The notes below the pieces were generated by a model that saw nothing but the letters and a program-made list of their open reading frames with translations, was not told the origin of the DNA and made no database searches. 64,000 nucleotides of DNA from CAKSST01 sp045535505 (GTDB taxonomy: Bacteria > Bacillota > Clostridia > Oscillospirales > Acutalibacteraceae), in the NCBI GenBank assembly GCA_045535505.1, contig JAZSLU010000023.1:62001-126000 (forward strand). Reading direction: 5' to 3'. Below, piece after piece: positions 1-9,213 of this stretch. Positions within the stretch are counted from its first letter, which is position 1. Each line of letters starts with the position of its first letter. Made by a program: the position numbers and the translations under genes.

Positions 1-345
1 AAGGCGTTTAATTCTGCGACGGATTGTTGTAAAGTTTGTAAGCATACCGCCAAGCCAACGAGCGTCAACATAAGGCATTGAGCAGTTGAGTGCTTCTTCT
101 TTAATTGACTCTTGAGCCTGTTTTTTGGTGCCTACGAACAAAATGTCCTGTCCTTGTGCTGCGATGTCACGAGCAAAAAGATATGCTTCATTGAGCTTTT
201 TAACGGTTTTCTGCAAATCGATAATGTAGATGCCGTTACGCTCTGTGAAGATGTACTCTGACATTTTGGGGTTCCAGCGTCTGGTCTGATGACCAAAATG
301 AACGCCTGCTTCTAAAAGCTGTTTCATTGATACTACTGATGACAT
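1..345 (-). CDS. rpsB: 30S ribosomal protein S2, 3' part cut by the window edge
   Basis: Small-subunit ribosomal protein S2, needed to complete the 30S head and to bind S1. The first 115 codons are visible on the minus strand. They start with MSSVVSMKQLLEAGVHFGHQ and continue with the family motifs RRWNPKM, YIIDLQKT, FVGTKKQAQ and DARWLGGMLTNF. The ATG at 345 sits behind an AGGAGG ribosome binding site (353-358). The rest of the gene lies beyond base 1; elongation factor Ts would normally follow. A strong promoter (486-514) and a structured leader precede it. Confidence 0.98.
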   Translation of the reverse strand, partial: MSSVVSMKQLLEAGVHFGHQTRRWNPKMSEYIFTERNGIYIIDLQKTVKKLNEAYLFARDIAAQGQDILFVGTKKQAQESIKEEALNCSMPYVDARWLGGMLTNFTTIRRRIKRL

Positions 346-358
346 AATTTTTCCTCCT

Positions 359-434
359 GAGGTTTTTACCTCCATCCCGCTTTTATGTCAACGGCACCAC
401 CCAACAAGCGTTGGGCACCTGACCGCAATAGCGG
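359..434 (-). promoter_or_regulatory. Structured 5' leader of rpsB mRNA
   Basis: Three simple hairpins lie between the promoter and the rpsB start. One has a CCGC/GCGG stem (423-434). One has a 6-bp CCCAAC/GTTGGG stem with a tetraloop (400-415). One has a 5-bp GAGGT/ACCTC stem (359-372) that ends right at the Shine-Dalgarno sequence (353-358). Ribosomal protein leaders of this kind commonly mediate feedback by the encoded protein. That S2 binds here is inference; the hairpins are read directly from the sequence. Confidence 0.55.
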
Positions 435-485
435 AATGTGTGTTTTTATTTACTAACGGAATGTCATTTTTCCGGTAGCCGCAAT

Positions 486-514
486 ATTATATCACACTTG
501 ATTACAATAATCAA
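486..514 (-). promoter_or_regulatory. Sigma-A promoter of rpsB
   Basis: On the minus strand TTGATT (509-514) and a perfect TATAAT (486-491) are separated by exactly 17 bases. The predicted transcript starts near 479 and runs about 135 nt through the leader to rpsB. Confidence 0.8.
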
Positions 515-522
515 GTATTTTT

Positions 523-1299
523 TTACTCGGCATATTGTGAGGTTAAATTATAATATTCTTCCAAACATTTGCCGCTTTCATAAACCTTTTTTGCAAGGTC
601 TTTACCCAGATAGCGAACATGCCAAGGCTCATACTTAAAGCCCGTATATTGCTCTTTATCCTTGCCGTAACGAACTATAAAACCATACTTATAGCAGTTG
701 TTTGCTATCCACTCAGCCTCTTTTGTACCCTCAAAGCTGCTTGATGCATTATTTAAGTCAAGCGCAAGACCTGTTTGATGCTCCGAATGACCGGGTCTTG
801 CAGAAAAGCGGTCAGCTTGCGCTTTGCCGCTTGATTTACTGTAATTTGTGTAAAGGGTTGTTTGGCGCTCATAAGAGCGGTATCCCGAAACAATCCAAAG
901 CGAGATGCCATCCTGCTTTGCAGCGGCTTTCATTTCATTAAACGCCGTTTGCGTTTCGCTGGTTAATCCATTACCAAAATCTTTTGGCACGGGATATGTT
1001 TTATTAACAATAAGTACGCCGTCAACATACTTAGGCTGTATTGGGGTTGTGTTTGCAACAACTGTTGACGATTGTTTGCTGCTTGAAGAAATTATTGATG
1101 ATAATGGCAACTGTGACGACGAGGAACTTTGAGCAAGTGAAGACGATTTTGAGGATGTCTCCGTACTGCTTATATCTGACGAGGTTGTTTGGTCGTCGTC
1201 CGAAAACATTACAATGCCAACAACACTGACAAAGACAGCCACAACAATGCCTATAATAAGCGATTTTACAAATATACTTTTATTCATTTTATCACTCAT
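523..1299 (-). CDS. VanY/DacC-type D-Ala-D-Ala carboxypeptidase (peptidase M15B), membrane-anchored
   Basis: Zinc-dependent D,D- (or L,D-) carboxypeptidase that trims peptidoglycan stem peptides outside the membrane. An N-terminal membrane anchor (about residues 8-31) is followed by a Ser-rich linker (33-85) and an M15B catalytic domain. SGYRSYERQ, the zinc motif GHSEHQTGLALDL (His and Asp ligands) and EPWHVRYLG (third His) are all present, so it should be active. The 258-aa length fits the family. Its start overlaps the end of lepA by 8 bp, so it is the last gene of the U32-lepA-vanY unit. Either Met1 or Met5 (1287) could be the true start; neither has a clear ribosome binding site. No van resistance genes are near, so it is a housekeeping wall enzyme. 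Confidence 0.9.
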   Translation of the reverse strand: MSDKMNKSIFVKSLIIGIVVAVFVSVVGIVMFSDDDQTTSSDISSTETSSKSSSLAQSSSSSQLPLSSIISSSSKQSSTVVANTTPIQPKYVDGVLIVNKTYPVPKDFGNGLTSETQTAFNEMKAAAKQDGISLWIVSGYRSYERQTTLYTNYSKSSGKAQADRFSARPGHSEHQTGLALDLNNASSSFEGTKEAEWIANNCYKYGFIVRYGKDKEQYTGFKYEPWHVRYLGKDLAKKVYESGKCLEEYYNLTSQYAE

Positions 1300-3097
1300 C
1301 CAATTTTAATACTGCCATAAAGGCTTCCTGCGGAACCTCTACGCTACCGAGAGAGCGCATACGCTTTTTACCTTCTTTTTGCTTTTCAAGCAACTTTTTC
1401 TTACGTGTGATGTCACCGCCATAACATTTGGCAAGAACGTCTTTACGCATAGCTTTTACGGTTTCTCGGGCAATAACCTTACCGCCGACAGCCACCTGAA
1501 CAGGCACCTCAAACAACTGGCGCGGTATATAATCCCTAAGCTTTTCAGCAATGCGGCGGGCGCGGCTGTAAGAGTTGTCCGAATGAACGATAAATGACAA
1601 TGCATCCACCATATCACCCGCAAGTAAAACGTCAAGCTTAACAAGTTTTGAGGGCTGATACTCTTTAGGCTCATAGTCATAACTTGCATAACCGCGAGTG
1701 CGTGATTTGAGCGCATCAAAAAAGTCGTATATAATTTCTGCTAACGGCATCACGTAATGTATATCTACCCTGTCGCCGAGATATTTTAGGTCTTTATAGT
1801 CTCCCCTGCGCTGTTGACAAAGTTCCATAATAGTACCCACAAACTCGCTGGGACTGAAAATGTGAACATCCGCCATAGGCTCATAAGCCGCCGAAATTAT
1901 TGCAGGGTCGGGATAGTTTGTAGGGTTATCAACCTCGACTATCTCGCCCGTATTAAGTTCAAACTTATAAATAACGCTTGGTGCGGTTGTTACAAGGTCT
2001 AAGTCATATTCACGCTCAAGACGTTCTTGAATGATTTCCATATGGAGAAGGCCCAAAAATCCGCATCTAAATCCAAAGCCAAGCGCTTGAGAGGTTTCTG
2101 CTTCAAAAAGCAATGCGGCATCGTTGAGCTGCAGTTTTTCCAGCGCTTCGCGCAGGTCGGTATAGCGAGCACCATCGGCAGGATATATACCGCAAAAAAC
2201 AACAGGATTAACCTTTTTATAACCCGGCAAAGCCTGACTTGCGGGGTTGTTTGCAAGGGTTATTGTATCGCCGACACGTGCGTCAACAACCGACTTTATT
2301 GATGCGGCAAGGTAACCTACCTCACCCGCTTCAAGCACATCGCAAGGTTGAAGAGATGTTGCGCCTTTTCTTCCGATTTCAACCGTACCGAACTGAGCGC
2401 CTGTTGCCATCATTTTGATAACATCACCTGTTTTAAGGCGACCGCTGACAACACGAAAATATACTATAACGCCTTTATATGCGTCATAATAAGAGTCAAA
2501 AATAAGCGCTTGTAAGGGTTCTTGACGCTCTCCCTTGGGTGCGGGAATATTGTTGACAATGCTTTCCAGTACGCTTTCGATATTGATGCCGTTTTTAGCC
2601 GAAATTGCAGGTGCCTCGTCTGCGGGGATGCCTATAACATCTTCTATTTCACTTCTTGTTCGTTCAACATCTGCACCCGGCAGGTCGATTTTGTTTATGA
2701 CAGGGATAATTTCTAAATCGTGGTCGTAGGCAAGGTAAGCGTTTGCCAGGGTTTGCGCTTCAACACCTTGAGAAGCGTCAACAAGCAGTAATGCACCCTC
2801 GCAAGCCGCAAGTGACCTTGACACCTCATAGTTAAAGTCAACGTGACCGGGGGTGTCAATCAAATTTAATTCATATTCTTTTCCGTCTTTCGCCTTATAG
2901 TTCAAGGTAACAGCATGGGCTTTTATTGTAATGCCACGCTCTCTTTCAAGGTCCATACTGTCGAGCAGTTGCTCCTCCATTTGTCTTGTATCGACAGATT
3001 GGGTATGCTCTAACAGGCGGTCAGCCAGTGTTGACTTGCCGTGGTCGATATGAGCGATAATACAAAAATTTCTTATGTTCTCAAGGGGTGTTGACAC
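1292..3097 (-). CDS. lepA: Elongation factor 4 (LepA), ribosome back-translocase GTPase
   Basis: Translational GTPase that acts on stalled or mistranslocated ribosomes and affects initiation. At 601 aa it is full length. The G1 loop AHIDHGKSTLADR is near residue 15, followed by DTPGHVDF (G3) and NKIDLPGA (G4). Domains II, III and V follow, with the LepA-specific C-terminal domain (ITRKKKLLEKQKEGKKRMRS) that replaces domain IV of EF-G. It lies 24 bp downstream of the U32 peptidase gene and overlaps the VanY gene, suggesting one transcript. Confidence 0.98.
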   Translation of the reverse strand: MSTPLENIRNFCIIAHIDHGKSTLADRLLEHTQSVDTRQMEEQLLDSMDLERERGITIKAHAVTLNYKAKDGKEYELNLIDTPGHVDFNYEVSRSLAACEGALLLVDASQGVEAQTLANAYLAYDHDLEIIPVINKIDLPGADVERTRSEIEDVIGIPADEAPAISAKNGINIESVLESIVNNIPAPKGERQEPLQALIFDSYYDAYKGVIVYFRVVSGRLKTGDVIKMMATGAQFGTVEIGRKGATSLQPCDVLEAGEVGYLAASIKSVVDARVGDTITLANNPASQALPGYKKVNPVVFCGIYPADGARYTDLREALEKLQLNDAALLFEAETSQALGFGFRCGFLGLLHMEIIQERLEREYDLDLVTTAPSVIYKFELNTGEIVEVDNPTNYPDPAIISAAYEPMADVHIFSPSEFVGTIMELCQQRRGDYKDLKYLGDRVDIHYVMPLAEIIYDFFDALKSRTRGYASYDYEPKEYQPSKLVKLDVLLAGDMVDALSFIVHSDNSYSRARRIAEKLRDYIPRQLFEVPVQVAVGGKVIARETVKAMRKDVLAKCYGGDITRKKKLLEKQKEGKKRMRSLGSVEVPQEAFMAVLKLDE

Positions 3098-3121
3098 TTT
3101 ATTTCTTCCTTTACTAATATA

Positions 3122-5197
3122 TTATTTTACTTTGCGGTAATAAAGTCCTCTTGTAAATTCACACGGCGCTTTTTCGCCGTTTATAAAGCCGTTTACTACA
3201 TTGTTTATTTCTTCTTTGTTTTCATTAGTGCAATAAAGCACCAAAAAGTCAAACCGTTTTAATTCATCTTTTCGGTCTGCCATCCAGAGCGGTCGGCTGT
3301 TAAGCACCTCTCTTGCTGAGTCTGCACACAAAACGGGGAACTGTGCGCCTGTTCGGTCGGTCAAAATCATATTGCAACCATTTTGCGAACAACCCGCAAA
3401 ATTGCCTTCTTTGGCGCAGGTTGAGTTTAGCATTAAGGGAATTTTACCATATGCCAGTATGCCGCACGGAATATTGCCGATAATTTCGTTCGCCTGGTCT
3501 AAACCCAGTTCAAAAGAAAGTGTTGCCCATACAGCGCCGTTTTGTTCTGCCGCCGCCAGAGAACGAGAGTTAAACACATTCATAAACCATCCGTACACAA
3601 CCTTAAAACCCGCATCTTTGGCAATTTGTACCGAACGGATATTGTTACAAAGGGCATATTTTATACCTTGTTGTTTACTGATATTAAGGCGGCGCAAAAT
3701 TTCCTTACCGTCAATTAGCCTACGGGGTACTTCGGCAATAATTTCTCCCTCAAAGTCACAATCTTGACCTGCGGGGATAATTACCGCATCAACATTTACG
3801 TTTTGCGGTATCATATTGCTGTTTTCAACCCTTAAAATTAGTTTCTGATTTGATTTGTTTCGGGGATTAAGAGCAGATGATTTAAGTTCATTTATCTTGA
3901 CGTCAGAAACTTGTGCTCTTGCCTGCTCAATTTTTTGCAATGCTTGACGGCGGACATCACCAAGTGATGCGGCACTTACTGTGAGCGTTTTATCAATATC
4001 ACAGGAAATTTTTTCTATAACAAAGGGAGTATCCCCTGTTTTTTTAAGTTTTTCAAGAGCATATTGCTCGTCCAACGGTTTATTTATTGCAATTTGGGCA
4101 AAGTCACCCTGTGCCGTTACGGTACGGTTACCGTCACTTAAAGTTAAGGTTATGGGGCTGTCTTTTTTTACCGTAAAACTGCCATTTAAAATTACATTTT
4201 GCCTTTCAATGCGATAAAGAGCATGGATACCCGCTTTAGCATCTTTTGAAACTTTATTATCGGCAGCGGTACGCACACCTTTCATAGTATCGCCGACACC
4301 CGAATAATATTTATGCGTAAAACCGCCGCGAGAAAAAATATCAGACAGTTGACGACGCAATTTTTCATCCGGGGTATCACCGTCTATTACCGCTCTGCAC
4401 ACTGCAGTTGCGGCTGCAACATATTCGGCATCTTTCATTCTGCCTTCAATTTTTAATGACGCTACACCCATATCCATCATTTCGCCAATATAGTCAACAA
4501 GACTTAAATCTTTTAGGCTTAGCGCATATTCATCGGGGCTGTTTATTCCGAAAGGAAGTCTGCAAGAGCCTGCGCACATTCCCCTGTTTGCACTTCTTGT
4601 GCCTATGGCTGCACTTAAATAACATTGTCCCGAAAGGCAAACACAAAGCGCACCGTGAACAAAATGTTCTATTTCAACATTGTATTTTTCACCCTCGTCG
4701 CACATCTGCTTTAACTGTGCGCGTGAAAGTTCTCTTGCCGTAACAACACGCTCAATTTCTAATTCTTTCAAATAAGGGAAGACCTCTATTGAAGATGCCG
4801 CCATTTGCGTTGATGCGTGTAAGGGTATATCGGGCAAAACCTGCTTTAATGCCATAGCCAATCCAATATCTTGCACGATAAACGCATCCACACCCGCCTT
4901 TGCGGCACATATGGCAGTATCTATCGCATAGGGCAGTTCTTTATCTGACACGAGCGTATTAAGGGTAAGATAACCCTTGACGCCGCGAACCTTTAAATAG
5001 CGCATGGCATCAAAAATCTCTTGTTGTGTGAAATTGTGAGCGTTACGGCGAGCATTAAAGTTGCCCATACCGAAATAGACAGCATCGGCACCTGTGCGAA
5101 CAGCCGCAATCAAAGATTCCATATCACCCGCAGGTGAAAGCAGTTCTGTTTTGTTCACGTTTTCAAATCTTTCACTTTTTATTTTATCGCTTTGCAT
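3122..5197 (-). CDS. U32 family peptidase / RlhA-like protein
   Basis: Member of the U32 family, of which several are now known to act in tRNA or 23S rRNA hydroxylation rather than proteolysis. The N-terminal catalytic region (LLSPAGDMESLIAAVRTGAD, GMGNFNARRNAHNFT) carries the conserved cysteine cluster HFVHGALCVCLSGQCYLS and RGMCAGSC around residues 180-215, probably an iron-sulfur site. The long C-terminal part (about 300-691) fits the DUF3656-bearing long form. The substrate cannot be told from sequence. It is the first gene of the unit with lepA and vanY, divergent from apgM. Confidence 0.9.
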   Translation of the reverse strand: MQSDKIKSERFENVNKTELLSPAGDMESLIAAVRTGADAVYFGMGNFNARRNAHNFTQQEIFDAMRYLKVRGVKGYLTLNTLVSDKELPYAIDTAICAAKAGVDAFIVQDIGLAMALKQVLPDIPLHASTQMAASSIEVFPYLKELEIERVVTARELSRAQLKQMCDEGEKYNVEIEHFVHGALCVCLSGQCYLSAAIGTRSANRGMCAGSCRLPFGINSPDEYALSLKDLSLVDYIGEMMDMGVASLKIEGRMKDAEYVAAATAVCRAVIDGDTPDEKLRRQLSDIFSRGGFTHKYYSGVGDTMKGVRTAADNKVSKDAKAGIHALYRIERQNVILNGSFTVKKDSPITLTLSDGNRTVTAQGDFAQIAINKPLDEQYALEKLKKTGDTPFVIEKISCDIDKTLTVSAASLGDVRRQALQKIEQARAQVSDVKINELKSSALNPRNKSNQKLILRVENSNMIPQNVNVDAVIIPAGQDCDFEGEIIAEVPRRLIDGKEILRRLNISKQQGIKYALCNNIRSVQIAKDAGFKVVYGWFMNVFNSRSLAAAEQNGAVWATLSFELGLDQANEIIGNIPCGILAYGKIPLMLNSTCAKEGNFAGCSQNGCNMILTDRTGAQFPVLCADSAREVLNSRPLWMADRKDELKRFDFLVLYCTNENKEEINNVVNGFINGEKAPCEFTRGLYYRKVK

Positions 5198-5280
5198 TAT
5201 ATCTCAATATAATAATACCGCAAAACTTAAAAATAATAAAGAATTTTTTTATTTTTAGTGAAATTTTTTGCAACTTATAG

Positions 5281-5286
5281 TATAAT
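5281..5286 (+). promoter_or_regulatory. -10 box in front of apgM
   Basis: A perfect TATAAT lies 32 bases before the chosen TTG start of apgM; the -35 region is poor. It implies a transcript start near 5293, which rules out the upstream in-frame starts at 5258 and 5285. Confidence 0.5.
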
Positions 5287-5317
5287 GGGTAAAAAGATTG
5301 AATTTTGGGTGATTTTT

Positions 5318-6523
5318 TTGAAATATTTAGTTTTACTTTGTGACGGTATGGCAGACCGTCCGTTTGAGCCATTGGGCAACAAAACTCCTATGGAGATTGC
5401 AAAAAAGCCTACGATGGATATGTTGGCAAAAAAGGCTGAGTTAGGCTTGTGTAAGACCGTTCCTGACACGTTAAAACCCGGCAGCGACGTTGCAAACCTT
5501 TCGGTTATGGGTTATAACCCCTTAGAATGTTATACGGGCCGTTCGCCCTTGGAGGCGGCATCTATTGGCATCGAGCTTGGTGAGCACGACGTTTCTTTGA
5601 GATGCAATCTTGTAACCTTATCTGACCACGAAAACTATCGTGACAAGATTATGCTTGATTACAGTGGCGGTGACATTTCCACCGCCGAGGCACGTGAATT
5701 GATTAAAGCCGTGCAAGAGGCGTTTGGAAACGAGCAGTTTTCTTTTTATGCAGGTGTTGCTTACAGACATTGTCTTGTTGTTAAAAACGGCACTTTGGAG
5801 CTTGGCAATATGACTCCGCCACACGACATAAGCGGCAAGGTTATCGGTGAACATTTAAGCCAAAGTGAAAATGCCAAACCGCTTATTGAAATGATGCAAA
5901 AAAGCTATGACATATTAAAAGACCACCCAATAAACCTTGAGCGCATAAAAAAGGGCGAGGCTCCCGCAAATGCTATATGGTTCTGGGGCGAGGGCAGTAA
6001 GCCTGCGCTTGACAATTTTTATGAAACATACGGCGTAAAAGGCGGCGTTATCTCTGCTGTGGACCTACTTAAAGGTATTGCGTTTTGCGCAAAGATGGAA
6101 TCTTATGACGTTGCTGGTGCAACAGGTTATATTGATACTAACTTTGAGGGCAAAAAAAGCGCCGCTATAAAGGCGTGGCAAGACGGATGCGATTTGGTTT
6201 ATTTGCATCTTGAAGCACCTGACGAGTGCGGTCACCGAGGTCAAGCCGAGTTAAAGGTTAAGTCGTTAGAAATTATTGACCAAAAAGTGCTATCCCCCTT
6301 GGTTGAATTTTTAAAACAGCAAGGCGATTACACCATTTTGATAATGCCCGACCATCCCACCCCGCTTGAGATTAAAACCCATTCTCGTGAGGCGGTGCCT
6401 TATTTACTTTACCGTTCAAATGTTGAGATTGACGGTGCTGATAGCTTTACCGAAAAAACAGCAACCGATACCGGTAATTATCTTGAAGAAGGATATAAAA
6501 TGATGAAAAAGGTGTTAGCATAA
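5318..6523 (+). CDS. apgM: Cofactor-independent phosphoglycerate mutase, archaeal (ApgM) type
   Basis: Interconverts 3- and 2-phosphoglycerate in glycolysis without bisphosphoglycerate; alkaline phosphatase superfamily metalloenzyme. The N-terminal strand KYLVLLCDGMADRP gives the first metal ligand, and YNPLECYTGRSPLEAASIG, HLEAPDECGHRGQ and MPDHPTPLEIKTHSREAVP supply the remaining site residues. The start is the TTG at 5318, where homologues begin (M-K-Y-x-x-x-x-x-DGMAD). The longer frame back to 5258 runs across the promoter. About 401 aa, normal for the family. A terminator overlaps its last codons. Confidence 0.95.
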   Translation: MKYLVLLCDGMADRPFEPLGNKTPMEIAKKPTMDMLAKKAELGLCKTVPDTLKPGSDVANLSVMGYNPLECYTGRSPLEAASIGIELGEHDVSLRCNLVTLSDHENYRDKIMLDYSGGDISTAEARELIKAVQEAFGNEQFSFYAGVAYRHCLVVKNGTLELGNMTPPHDISGKVIGEHLSQSENAKPLIEMMQKSYDILKDHPINLERIKKGEAPANAIWFWGEGSKPALDNFYETYGVKGGVISAVDLLKGIAFCAKMESYDVAGATGYIDTNFEGKKSAAIKAWQDGCDLVYLHLEAPDECGHRGQAELKVKSLEIIDQKVLSPLVEFLKQQGDYTILIMPDHPTPLEIKTHSREAVPYLLYRSNVEIDGADSFTEKTATDTGNYLEEGYKMMKKVLA

Positions 6524-6539
6524 TGCTAACACCTTTTTT
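6511..6539 (+). terminator. Intrinsic terminator overlapping the end of apgM
   Basis: A perfect 10-bp stem GGTGTTAGCA/TGCTAACACC (6511-6520, 6524-6533) is followed by six T (6534-6539). The three-base loop is the apgM stop codon TAA itself. Confidence 0.9.
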
Positions 6540-6552
6540 AAATTAAACCGTT

Positions 6553-7325
6553 TTATTTTTTTGAAATACGCTTGAGTTCATAGCACTCATCACAAAGATT
6601 TGCAACGTCGGGCGAGTGGCTTACAATGATGACACATTTGCCCTCGTCGGCAAGTGAACGGAAAATTTGCATAATTTCGTTTTGTGTTTCGGTATCAAGA
6701 TTTCCTGTAGGCTCATCAGCAAGAATAATTTGAGGGTCATAGGAAAGCGCTCTTGCTATTGCAACACGCTGTTGCTGACCGCCCGAAAGCTTTAAGATAC
6801 GACGATTTGCCTGCTGTTTTATCTCGCAAAGATATTCGTTTTCACCGATATCCATTTCAAGAACATCTGCGTTAGCGTTAATTATGGTGAGAGGCGTTTT
6901 TATTTCGTGACTTGCATCGGTAATAAAGCGTTTTTGCTTTTCGTACGACTCGGCAATAGGTTTTATAATTTTATCGGACAAAAAGAATATAACAAAGAAG
7001 ACGACAATAAGCCCCGCAAAAGCTATTAAAACACTTATGTATAAAAACCATCTAATTTTCTGCCAAAGTCGACAAAAATTATACGAACCGACGTGCCCTC
7101 ATAATTTTTGTTATATCTATAATTGCCGACAAAACCTTTTTGTCTTGTTTTTTTAACGGCATAATATGCATACTGCTCTGCCGTATTGCTATCGATTGCG
7201 ACTATCTTGCTGGTTTCGGTATGTATTATATTTCCGTGTCCATCAAGTAAAACCGAAAAGTAGCGAGACTCATAAGGCGTTTCAGCAGAAATTATGTTAC
7301 GCGGATTACAAAGCAACAATCTCAC
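6553..7325 (-). pseudogene. Chimeric remnant: broken sensor histidine kinase fused in frame to the C-terminal half of an ABC ATPase
   Basis: Read on the minus strand from 7325. A sensor-domain fragment (ETPYESRYFSVLLDGHGNI ... GFVGNYRYNKNYEGTSVRII) lacks its first membrane helix and stops at 7035. A one-base frame change there restores a membrane helix and then a HisKA domain with an intact H-box (FITDASHEIKTPLTII). Near 6795-6815 the frame runs without a stop into an ABC ATPase signature LSGGQQQRVAIARAL, Walker B IILADEPTGNLD and H-loop VSHSP. The kinase ATP-binding domain and the ABC Walker A half are missing, so neither activity can survive. The simplest history is a deletion between a two-component kinase and a neighbouring MacB/BceA-like ATPase gene, plus a frameshift. 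The downstream 142-codon frame is still open. Confidence 0.85.
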
Positions 7326-7400
7326 GGCGCCTTCCCCCTTTTCTTATATTATTTTCTCACAAAAATGTTAACTTTTCAACATTAAACCAAACTTAAAAAA

Positions 7401-7425
7401 ACAGTAGGATTTCCTACTGTTTTTT
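7401..7425 (-). terminator. Intrinsic terminator at the end of the LCP gene
   Basis: The 8-bp stem ACAGTAGG/CCTACTGT (7401-7408, 7413-7420) has T-rich tails on both strands. On the minus strand it ends the sortase-LCP transcript and includes the stop codon of the LCP gene. Confidence 0.8.
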
Positions 7426-8451
7426 ATAAAAAATATCGAGAACTTGCTGGTAGAGGGCTTCTTGGTCAATGTGATATTCAGCATATTTTCCTTTTTTTAC
7501 TTCACCTTTGACATTGTGAAAATTTATTGTGGCACCGCCCTTTAAATAAACCGACGTAAGATACGTAATTCTTGAAGCGTTGATATTTGTTACCGCATAA
7601 CCCGAAACAACATTAAAAAGACGCACAGGAGTCTTTATATCTTTTTTTGTTTGCTCGGTCGCTTTTGAGGCAAAGCCTTTTATGAATTCTTGCTGGTTTG
7701 CCATACGAGCGAGGTTTGAATCCAAAAGTGATTGGTCACGCTGTCGCACAAAACTTAAAGCGTTCGATGAGGTTATATATTTTTTTGCTATAACATTGCC
7801 TTGCATATCGTATTGATTTACATTAAAACCTCCAACCGCATTTACAAGAGGACCAATACCCGACAAATCGATTGCAAAATATGTATTAATCGGAATTGAG
7901 TAAAACATTCGCGAAACCGATTGAACAACATTTTGACAACTTGTGTGTCTGCGGTCGCCGTAAGAATAAGCTAGGCAAAGTTGCATTTTTTCGGTGCCGA
8001 TATAATTGCCCTGCTTTGAGTAAACAGACACATCAGTCATAGAGTCACGCGAGATTCCTATAACATCAGTTTTGCCTGTTGCAGTATCTATTGCCATAAG
8101 ATAAACGGCATCTGCTTGTCCGTTTGTGCCGTAGCGGTCACTTTCTCTATCTATGCTTTTTTCGTCAACACCCATAAACAATATACAAGTTATATTATCG
8201 TTATACTTATAATTTACACCGTTATGTTCAATAACCGAATCGTCAAACTCTTCATAGTCTGATACATTAGATGATGTGTTTTGCGCGAACAATTGCTTTT
8301 TGCCCACATTATACATAACAGCAAAAGCCGAAACAAACGTTATAATAAAGCAAAGCAAAACAGCACCTATAATTATAAGCGCACGTTTTAGTTTTTTGTG
8401 TTTTTTTGGCTCTTGAGTTACAGTTCCCTGTACATCATTTTGTGAGTTCAT
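7414..8451 (-). CDS. LytR-CpsA-Psr (LCP) family wall-polymer ligase
   Basis: Transfers undecaprenyl-linked anionic glycopolymers to peptidoglycan outside the membrane. A short cytoplasmic Lys-rich tail and one membrane helix (about residues 25-48) precede the LCP domain. Recognisable pieces are CILFMGVDE, DAVYLMAIDTATGKTDVIGISRD, VVQSVSRMFYSIPINTYFAIDL, and the Arg-rich active-site stretch FVRQRDQSLLDSNLARM. 345 aa, normal length. The gene begins inside the 3' end of the sortase gene (17-bp overlap), so the two are translated from one message. Confidence 0.9.
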   Translation of the reverse strand: MNSQNDVQGTVTQEPKKHKKLKRALIIIGAVLLCFIITFVSAFAVMYNVGKKQLFAQNTSSNVSDYEEFDDSVIEHNGVNYKYNDNITCILFMGVDEKSIDRESDRYGTNGQADAVYLMAIDTATGKTDVIGISRDSMTDVSVYSKQGNYIGTEKMQLCLAYSYGDRRHTSCQNVVQSVSRMFYSIPINTYFAIDLSGIGPLVNAVGGFNVNQYDMQGNVIAKKYITSSNALSFVRQRDQSLLDSNLARMANQQEFIKGFASKATEQTKKDIKTPVRLFNVVSGYAVTNINASRITYLTSVYLKGGATINFHNVKGEVKKGKYAEYHIDQEALYQQVLDIFYKKQ

Positions 8452-9181
8452 CTTTAATTAATACTCCCTGAACGAGATATCTGTTTTTGCCGTAATCCAT
8501 ACAAGTACTCAATGTTAAAATGCAATCGTCTGTTGTAAGCGTTACGTCTTGTCTTATGTTTTTAACTAAACTGTCCGGATTTTTTACCATTTCAAGATAT
8601 TTTTCATATATCTCTTTATTATTGAAATCAAACGAGTTTAAAATATGGCGGTCATCATATCTGTATGCCGCAAAAATTCGGTAGGTTAAAATATGACCCG
8701 GATAATAAACATACATATATTCATTCTGCTCAAAAAATTCTTTATCTCTGAATTTTCTAAGGTCTCTGAACATTGTTCCGTTTTTCATATTGTGGCCGTA
8801 AAGAATAGTGTTGGGGTCATCAAAATTTCTGCTGTTAAGACGCTGAGAATATATTGAGCCTGCTTTTGCGGTATTATGGTTTATATCACGATTTATGTAG
8901 TAGTTATCGTCCGCAACGCTGCTTTGCAGCACAGGATAGTCAACCCTTGTGTTAGGAACTCTTATCCAGGCGTAAACATCGGTGTTTTGCGTTTGCAATG
9001 CAGCAAAGTCAATAGGGTTATCGGGAAGATTATCTGACGTTGACCCGCTACTGTTATTTTTATAGCCGCCAAGATTTATTCTGCCGTCAAGATAATAATT
9101 GACAAGATATGCCGACGATAGCAGCATAACGACAACCAAAATGCAAATTATGATAATTTTTACGGTTTTATTTTTTTTCAA
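8435..9181 (-). CDS. srtB: Class B sortase
   Basis: Membrane-bound cysteine transpeptidase that links secreted proteins to the cell wall. An N-terminal signal anchor is followed by a sortase B core with NTRVDYPVLQ, TILYGHNMKNGTMFRDLR (catalytic His), CILTLSTCMDYG (catalytic Cys in TLSTC) and a downstream NRYLVQG Arg. The start is set at TTG 9181, which follows an AAAGGGG ribosome binding site at proper spacing; the longer frame to 9247 would run through a terminator hairpin. About 248 aa. The gene just upstream encodes a likely substrate. Confidence 0.93.
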   Translation of the reverse strand: MKKNKTVKIIIICILVVVMLLSSAYLVNYYLDGRINLGGYKNNSSGSTSDNLPDNPIDFAALQTQNTDVYAWIRVPNTRVDYPVLQSSVADDNYYINRDINHNTAKAGSIYSQRLNSRNFDDPNTILYGHNMKNGTMFRDLRKFRDKEFFEQNEYMYVYYPGHILTYRIFAAYRYDDRHILNSFDFNNKEIYEKYLEMVKNPDSLVKNIRQDVTLTTDDCILTLSTCMDYGKNRYLVQGVLIKDELTK

Positions 9182-9213
9182 AATAATACCCCTTTTTATA
9201 AACAAATAAAACA

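Noticed and set aside
523..1299. VanY as part of a vancomycin resistance cluster
   Set aside because: No vanH/A/X/R/S genes; it is attached to the lepA operon as a routine wall enzyme.
5258..5317. N-terminal extension of phosphoglycerate mutase
   Set aside because: The extension covers the -10 box and has no homologous residues; the TTG at 5318 matches the family start.
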